A DNA stretch of 52,988 nt from Actinomadura sp. CNU-125 (lineage in GTDB: Bacteria; Actinomycetota; Actinomycetes; Streptosporangiales; Streptosporangiaceae), in assembly GCF_001942465.1 (NCBI RefSeq), contig NZ_MKJY01000344.1, positions 1 to 52,988 on the forward strand, read 5' to 3'. Below the pieces are notes generated by a model. That model made no database searches and was not told where the DNA came from. It saw only the letters and a program-made list of their open reading frames with translations. Position numbers and translations under genes: made by a program. Of this stretch, positions 47,943 to 52,988 are shown piece by piece (within the stretch, counting starts at the first letter, position 1; each line of letters opens with the position of its first letter).

Positions 47943-49370
47943 ATGGAGCAGGCGCGGATCGGTGTCACGGGGCTGGCGACGATGGGCCGCAACCTGGCCC
48001 GCAACCTCGCCCGGCACGGGCACCCGGTCGCCGTGCACAACCGCACGTCGTCCCGGACGAAGGCGCTGGTCGAGGAGTTCGGCGACGAGGGGACGTTCGT
48101 CCCGGCCGACTCGCCGGAACGGTTCGTCGCGGCGCTGGAGCGTCCCCGCCGCCTGGTGATCATGGTGAAGGCGGGCCCGGCGACGGACGCGGTGATCGAC
48201 GAGTTCGCGCCGCTGCTGGAGCCCGGTGACATGATCGTCGACGGCGGCAACGCGCACTTCGCCGACACCCGCCGCCGCGAGCGCGACCTGCGCGGGCGCG
48301 GGATCCACTTCGTCGGCACCGGCATCTCCGGCGGCGAGGAGGGCGCGCTGCACGGGCCCAGCATCATGCCGGGCGGCTCCGCCGAGTCCTACGCGTCGCT
48401 CGGCCCGCTGCTGGAGGACATCTCCGCCCACGTCGACGGGACGCCCTGCGCGACGCACGTCGGACCGGACGGCGCCGGGCACTTCGTGAAGATGGTGCAT
48501 AACGGCATCGAGTACGCCGACATGCAGCTGATCGCCGAGTCCTACGACCTGCTGCGGCACGCCGCCGGGCTCGCCCCCGCCGAGATCGCCGCGGTGTTCC
48601 GGGAGTGGAACACCGGACGGCTGGAGTCGTACCTCATCGAGATCACCGCCGAGGTCCTCGCGCACACCGACGCCGCGACCGGGCGCCCGTTCGTCGACGT
48701 CGTCCTCGACCAGGCCGAACAGAAGGGCACCGGACGCTGGACGGTGCAGAGCGCGCTCGACCTCGGCGTCCCGGTCGGCGGCATCGCCGAGGCGGTGTTC
48801 GCCCGCTCGGTGTCCGGGCACGCCGCGCTGCGCGAGGCCGCCCGCGGCCTGCCCGGCCCCGCCCGCGCGGGCGCCGAGACGCTGCCGGGCGTCCCCGACG
48901 CGATCGAGAAGGCCCTGTACGCGTCGAAGATCGTCGCGTACGCGCAGGGGTTCCACGAGATCCGGGCGGGCAGCGCCGAGTACGGCTGGAACATCGACGC
49001 GGGCGCGATGGCGACGATCTGGCGCGGCGGCTGCATCATCCGGGCCCGGTTCCTCGACCGCATCCGCGCCGCCTACGAGGCCGACCCGCAAACGCCGACG
49101 CTGCTGACCGACGCGCACTTCGCCGAGGCGCTCGGCGACGCGCAGGAGGCGTGGCGCAACGTGATCGCCATCGCCGCCAAGCACGGCGTCCCCGTCCCCG
49201 GCTTCTCCGCCGCCCTGGCCTACTACGACTCGCTGCGCGCGGAACGGCTGCCCGCCGCGCTCACCCAGGGGCAGCGGGACTTCTTCGGCGCGCACACCTA
49301 CCGCCGCGTCGACCGCGACGGAACGTTCCACACCCGCTGGGGCGGCGACCGCACCGAGATCGTCCCGTGA
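47943..49370 (+). CDS. gnd: 6-phosphogluconate dehydrogenase, decarboxylating
   Basis: A 475-residue oxidative pentose-phosphate enzyme producing ribulose 5-phosphate, CO2 and NADPH. It has GVTGLATMGRNLARNLARHG (dinucleotide site with NR later: VHNRTSSRT, favouring NADP), GGNAHFADT, GTGISGGEEGALHGPSIMPGG, and the catalytic Lys in GHFVKMVHNGIEY. Length is that of the classic long form. ATG 47943 has AAGGAG 7 nt upstream. It is divergent from the HAD-GH65 pair, linking sugar phosphates from that pair to the pentose pathway. Confidence 0.96.
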   Translation: MEQARIGVTGLATMGRNLARNLARHGHPVAVHNRTSSRTKALVEEFGDEGTFVPADSPERFVAALERPRRLVIMVKAGPATDAVIDEFAPLLEPGDMIVDGGNAHFADTRRRERDLRGRGIHFVGTGISGGEEGALHGPSIMPGGSAESYASLGPLLEDISAHVDGTPCATHVGPDGAGHFVKMVHNGIEYADMQLIAESYDLLRHAAGLAPAEIAAVFREWNTGRLESYLIEITAEVLAHTDAATGRPFVDVVLDQAEQKGTGRWTVQSALDLGVPVGGIAEAVFARSVSGHAALREAARGLPGPARAGAETLPGVPDAIEKALYASKIVAYAQGFHEIRAGSAEYGWNIDAGAMATIWRGGCIIRARFLDRIRAAYEADPQTPTLLTDAHFAEALGDAQEAWRNVIAIAAKHGVPVPGFSAALAYYDSLRAERLPAALTQGQRDFFGAHTYRRVDRDGTFHTRWGGDRTEIVP

Positions 49371-49434
49371 CGTCCGCCCGTCCGGCGGGCGTTCCGGTTC
49401 CCGGTCGGCGGGCGATCGGGGGCAGGATGGAGGG

Positions 49435-51939
49435 GTGAGTCTTATCGATGAGCTTCCCTCCGGAAACGACGCCGACGCCGATTCGCTGTTCGAGGCCTTC
49501 GAGCGGTGGGTGTCCGGGCGCGGGATCACGCTGTACCCCGCGCAGGAGGAGGCGCTGATCGAGATCGTGTCCGGCGCGAACGTGATCCTGTCCACCCCGA
49601 CCGGGTCCGGCAAGAGCCTCGTGGCGGCGGGGGCCCTGTTCGCGGCGCTCGGCAAGGACCAGGTCGGCTTCTACACCGCGCCGATCAAGGCGCTGGTGTC
49701 GGAGAAGTTCTTCGACCTGTGCGAGATGTTCGGCCGCGACAACGTCGGCATGATGACCGGCGACGCCAGCGTCAACGCCGACGCCCCGATCGTCTGCTGC
49801 ACCGCCGAGGTGCTGGCCAACATCGCGCTGCGGGACGGCGCGAAGGCCGACATCGGCGTCGTCGTCATGGACGAGTTCCACTTCTACGCCGAGCCCGAGC
49901 GGGGCTGGGCGTGGCAGATCCCGCTGCTGGAGCTCCCGCAGACCCAGTTCCTGCTGATGTCGGCGACGCTCGGCGACGTGTCCTTCTTCCAGAAGGACCT
50001 CACCCGCCGCACCGGACGCCCGACCGCGCTCGTCACGTCCGCGGAACGTCCCGTCCCGCTGATCTACGACTACCGGGTCACGCCGCTGCACGAGACGATC
50101 GAGGAGCTGCTCGGCGAGCAGAAGGCGCCGATCTACCTGGTGCACTTCACGCAGGCCACCGCGATCGAGCGGGCGCAGTCGCTGATGAGCATCAACGTGT
50201 GCACCAAGGCGGAGAAGGCCCGGATCGCCGAGCTGATCGGCGGGTTCCGGTTCACCACCAAGTTCGGCCGGAACCTGTCGCGGTTCGTCCGGCACGGCAT
50301 CGGCGTCCACCACGCCGGGATGCTGCCGAAGTACCGGCGGCTGGTGGAGCGGCTCGCGCAGGCCGGGCTGCTGAAGGTCATCTGCGGCACCGACACGCTC
50401 GGCGTCGGCGTCAACGTCCCCATCCGGACGGTCGTGTTCACCGCGCTCAGCAAGTACGACGGGCACCGGGTGCGGCGGCTGCGGGCCCGCGAGTTCCACC
50501 AGATCGCCGGACGCGCCGGGCGTGCGGGCTTCGACACGGTCGGGTTCGTCGTCGCGCAGGCCCCCGAGCACGTCGTGGAGAACGAGAAGGCCCTCGCCAA
50601 GGCGGGCGACGACCCGAAGAAGCGCCGCAAGGTCCAGCGCAAGAAGGCCCCCGAGGGGTTCGTCGGCTGGGACGAGGAGGTCTTCCGCAAGCTGCAGGAC
50701 GCCGAACCGGAGATGCTGCGGTCCCGCTTCCAGGTCAGCCACGCGATGCTGCTGTCGGTGATCGCCCGGCCGGGCAACGCGTTCCAGGCGATGAAGGCGC
50801 TGCTGACCGACAACCACGAGGAACCGGCGGCGCGCCGCCGGCACATCTCCCGCGCCATCGCGATCTACCGGTCGCTGCTGGCCGGGGGAGTGGTCGAGGC
50901 GCTGCCCGAGCCCGACGACGCCGGACGGTACGCGCGCATCACCGTCGACCTGCAGGAGGACTTCGCGCTCAACCAGCCGCTGTCGACGTTCGCGCTCGCC
51001 GCCTTCGAGGTCCTCGACCCGGGCTCGCCGTCGTACGCGCTGGACGTCCTGTCGGTGATCGAGGCGACGCTCGACGACCCCCGGCAGATCGTCGCGGCGC
51101 AGTTGAACAAGGCGCGCGGCGCCGCCGTCCAGGAGATGAAGGCCGAGGGCATCGAGTACGAGGAGCGGATGGAGCTGCTCCAGGACGTCGACTACCCGAA
51201 GCCGCTGGAGGAGGAGCTCGGCGCCGCCTACGAGATCTACCGGGCGGGGCATCCGTGGGTGGGCGACCATCCGCTGCGGCCCAAGTCGGTCGTGCGCGAC
51301 ATGTACGAGCGGGCGATGACGTTCACCGAGTACATCGCCTACTACGAGCTGGCGCGCGGCGAGGGCCTGGTCCTGCGGTACCTGTCGGGGGCCTACAAGG
51401 CGCTGCAGCAGACCGTCCCCGAGTCGATCAAGACCGACGACCTGATCGACCTCATCGAGTGGCTCGGCGAGCTCGTCCGGCAGGTCGACTCCAGCCTCCT
51501 GGACGAGTGGGAGCAGCTCGCCAACCCGGCCGACGAGCCCGACGAGCCGATCGAGGAGCGCGTCACGAAGGTCACCGCGAACGCGCGGGCGTTCCGGGTG
51601 CTGGTGCGCAACGCGCTGTTCCGCCGCGTCGAGCTGGCCGCGCTGGAGCGGTACCGCGACCTCGGGGAGCTCGATCCGGACTTCGGCGCGGACGGCTGGG
51701 AGGACGGCATGGACGGCTACTTCGCCGAGCACGACGAGCTGCTCACCGGCCCCGACGCGCGCGGCCCGAAGCTCCTGCAGATCGAGGAGGTCCCCGAGGA
51801 CGCGCTGTGGCGCGTCCGGCAGGTGTTCGACGACCCGGCGGGGCACCACGACTGGGGCGTCTCCGCCGAGGTGGACCTCGCGGGCTCCGACCAGGAGGGC
51901 GAGGCGGTCGTCCGGGTGACCGGCGTCGACCGGCTCTGA
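49435..51939 (+). CDS. DEAD/DEAH-box helicase with DUF3516
   Basis: An 834-residue Ski2-like superfamily 2 helicase of a type widespread in actinobacteria; physiological role unclear, probably RNA turnover. Motifs: Q-like YPAQEEAL, I TPTGSGKS, Ia YTAPIKALVSEK, II VVMDEFHFY, III LLMSATLGD, IV-V HHAGMLPKYRRLVE and GTDTLGVGVNVP, VI QIAGRAGRAGFD. The C-terminal about 330 residues are the DUF3516 region. GTG 49435 follows GGATGGAGG with very short spacing. Intact. Confidence 0.9.
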   Translation: MSLIDELPSGNDADADSLFEAFERWVSGRGITLYPAQEEALIEIVSGANVILSTPTGSGKSLVAAGALFAALGKDQVGFYTAPIKALVSEKFFDLCEMFGRDNVGMMTGDASVNADAPIVCCTAEVLANIALRDGAKADIGVVVMDEFHFYAEPERGWAWQIPLLELPQTQFLLMSATLGDVSFFQKDLTRRTGRPTALVTSAERPVPLIYDYRVTPLHETIEELLGEQKAPIYLVHFTQATAIERAQSLMSINVCTKAEKARIAELIGGFRFTTKFGRNLSRFVRHGIGVHHAGMLPKYRRLVERLAQAGLLKVICGTDTLGVGVNVPIRTVVFTALSKYDGHRVRRLRAREFHQIAGRAGRAGFDTVGFVVAQAPEHVVENEKALAKAGDDPKKRRKVQRKKAPEGFVGWDEEVFRKLQDAEPEMLRSRFQVSHAMLLSVIARPGNAFQAMKALLTDNHEEPAARRRHISRAIAIYRSLLAGGVVEALPEPDDAGRYARITVDLQEDFALNQPLSTFALAAFEVLDPGSPSYALDVLSVIEATLDDPRQIVAAQLNKARGAAVQEMKAEGIEYEERMELLQDVDYPKPLEEELGAAYEIYRAGHPWVGDHPLRPKSVVRDMYERAMTFTEYIAYYELARGEGLVLRYLSGAYKALQQTVPESIKTDDLIDLIEWLGELVRQVDSSLLDEWEQLANPADEPDEPIEERVTKVTANARAFRVLVRNALFRRVELAALERYRDLGELDPDFGADGWEDGMDGYFAEHDELLTGPDARGPKLLQIEEVPEDALWRVRQVFDDPAGHHDWGVSAEVDLAGSDQEGEAVVRVTGVDRL

Positions 51940-52015
51940 CCGGCGTCTCGGGCAGGTTCTGAACCGGATCGGGAAGGCCGAGGCCGTGGAGGATGGAACC
52001 GTGGAGGACGGGATC

Positions 52016-52813
52016 ATGGTGCAGGTCGCGGTGGCGCAGTTCGCGCCCGGGACGAACAAGGACGAGAACCTCGCCGCGATCGGCGGCCTGGTGGGGGAGG
52101 CCGCCGGGCGCGGCGCGAAGGTCGTGGCGTGCCCCGAGTTCGCGATGTTCGCGGCGCCGAAACTGGACCGCCGGTACGTCGACTCCGCCGAGCGGCTCGA
52201 CGGCCCCTTCGCGGGCGGGCTCGCCGAACTGGCCCGCGCGCACGGCGTGCACGTCGTCGCCGGGCTGAACGAGCGGCTCGACGAACCGGACCGCATCGCC
52301 AACGTGCTCGTCGCGTTCGCCCCCGACGGGACGGTCGCCGCGACGTACCGCAAGGTCCACCTGTACGACGCGTTCGGGTACAAGGAGTCGGAGATCGTCC
52401 GGCACGGCGACATCGGCGACCCCGAGACCTTCACGGTGGACGGCGTCACGTTCGGCATGCAGACCTGCTACGACGTCCGCTTCCCCGAGGTGACGCGGCG
52501 GATCGTGGACGCGGGCGCCGACGTCCTCCTGCTGCCCGCCCAGTGGGTGCCGGGGCCGCTCAAGGAGGACCACTGGGGGACGCTCGTGCGCGCCCGCGCC
52601 ATCGAGAACACGATCTACGTGGCCGCCGCCGACCAGTGCGCGCCGACCGGTGCGGGCAACAGCATGATCGTCGACCCGATGGGCGTGGTCGCGGCGGCGC
52701 TGGGGGAGGCGCCGGGCACGGCCGTGGCGGGCGTCGAGCCCGCCCGGATCGCGGCCGTCCGGGAGAAGAACCCGGCGCTGGCGCTGCGCCGCTTCACGGT
52801 CTCGCCGCGCTGA
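52016..52813 (+). CDS. Carbon-nitrogen hydrolase (nitrilase superfamily)
   Basis: A 265-residue amidase with the Glu-Lys-Cys triad: ACPEFAMF (Glu), YRKVHLYDAFGYKE (Lys) and QTCYDVRFPE (Cys). The pattern and small size resemble Nit1/Nit2-type omega-amidases, which clear deaminated glutamine or glutathione by-products. ATG at 52016 has GGAGG about 9 nt upstream; GTG 51986 is an in-frame alternative. Intact. Confidence 0.9.
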   Translation: MVQVAVAQFAPGTNKDENLAAIGGLVGEAAGRGAKVVACPEFAMFAAPKLDRRYVDSAERLDGPFAGGLAELARAHGVHVVAGLNERLDEPDRIANVLVAFAPDGTVAATYRKVHLYDAFGYKESEIVRHGDIGDPETFTVDGVTFGMQTCYDVRFPEVTRRIVDAGADVLLLPAQWVPGPLKEDHWGTLVRARAIENTIYVAAADQCAPTGAGNSMIVDPMGVVAAALGEAPGTAVAGVEPARIAAVREKNPALALRRFTVSPR

Positions 52814-52988
52814 GCGGGGCGTCCGGGGCCGGGGCCGGAGCCGGGCGTTGTATCGAGGTGTTAACGGCGTGCGCGTTCGCCGTGTGCGGACGCGCGCGAC
52901 GGTGACGATCGGGGGGTGCGTCCTTCCCCGGCCCCCCGCCGCCTGCCCCCGTCCGGCTACACGCGCGCGGCGCCGAGCCCGCCCCGGC
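52814..52988. other. Right-edge intergenic sequence
   Basis: No gene is seen. A small AT-richer patch (TTGTATCGAGGTGTTAAC, 52849-52866) stands out and could belong to a promoter for a gene beyond the window. Confidence 0.3.

Overview
The window is chromosomal DNA from a very GC-rich, high-G+C Gram-positive actinomycete. The gene order pyrG, NUDIX, xerD-like, parA, scpA, scpB, rluB, aroH, tyrA, cmk, der is typical of Streptomyces and its relatives. Frequent GTG/TTG starts, many 1-4 nt overlaps and several probable leaderless genes fit this. The style and content (ectABCD joined to ehuBCDA, DUF3516 helicase, SoxR, GH65 plus HAD) suggest a Streptosporangiales/Thermomonosporaceae-like organism; that placement is inference. 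I see no rRNA, tRNA, CRISPR array, prophage or insertion sequence.

Layout. 1-355: non-coding with a degenerate direct repeat. 356-4904: two GNAT acetyltransferases, a DUF4126 membrane protein, a secreted SGNH/GDSL hydrolase, a CapA-like metallophosphatase and a small hypothetical. 5420-9649: an NB-ARC/LuxR regulator, a NUDIX hydrolase and a cytochrome P450. 9678-12410 (minus): a lipid-transfer thiolase, its DUF35 zinc-ribbon/OB partner and a nitronate monooxygenase, with a matching 17-bp dyad in front of the thiolase and of the monooxygenase. 12456-14182: a GlxA-type AraC regulator and a divergent HD hydrolase. 14264-20828 (minus): a complete ectoine/5-hydroxyectoine block, ectA-ectB-ectC-ectD for synthesis followed by ehuB-ehuC-ehuD-ehuA for uptake, with strong hairpins at two internal junctions. 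20829-21419: a 590-bp leader/regulatory region with a possible pseudoknot and a CRP/GlxR-like box. 21420-24383: proline iminopeptidase and an Ala-rich coiled-coil protein preceded by a small possible leaderless ORF. 24646-36279: the housekeeping block (CTP synthase, NUDIX, Xer recombinase, ParA, SecD-head-like protein, ScpA/ScpB, RluB, AroH, TyrA, Cmk, Der, small membrane protein). 36300-38768: FAD monooxygenase with divergent TetR regulator, and a PPOX flavoenzyme whose promoter looks SoxR-controlled. 38904-41991: molybdate genes (HTH-Mop protein, modA, modB, modC). 42169-44618: GTP-dependent PEP carboxykinase with CRP-like and DasR-like sites upstream, then soxR. 44641-52813: GH65 phosphorylase/hydrolase with beta-phosphoglucomutase-like HAD, 6-phosphogluconate dehydrogenase, DUF3516 helicase and a nitrilase-family amidohydrolase.

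A major caveat is quality. Thirteen genes are interrupted by at least 17 frame changes, including genes expected to be essential or important (pyrG, tyrA, pckG). Where the correct frame can be read on both sides, most are one base missing from a GC-only stretch. I read these as sequence/assembly errors and give each affected gene as one CDS spanning both frames.

The most interesting unexplained signals are regulatory: the structured leader of the ectoine operon, the shared dyad in the thiolase/nitronate monooxygenase cluster, a SoxR-box promoter that links to the soxR gene in the same window, and the paired CRP-like and DasR-like sites before pckG. None could be tested here; the checks needed are listed with each finding.
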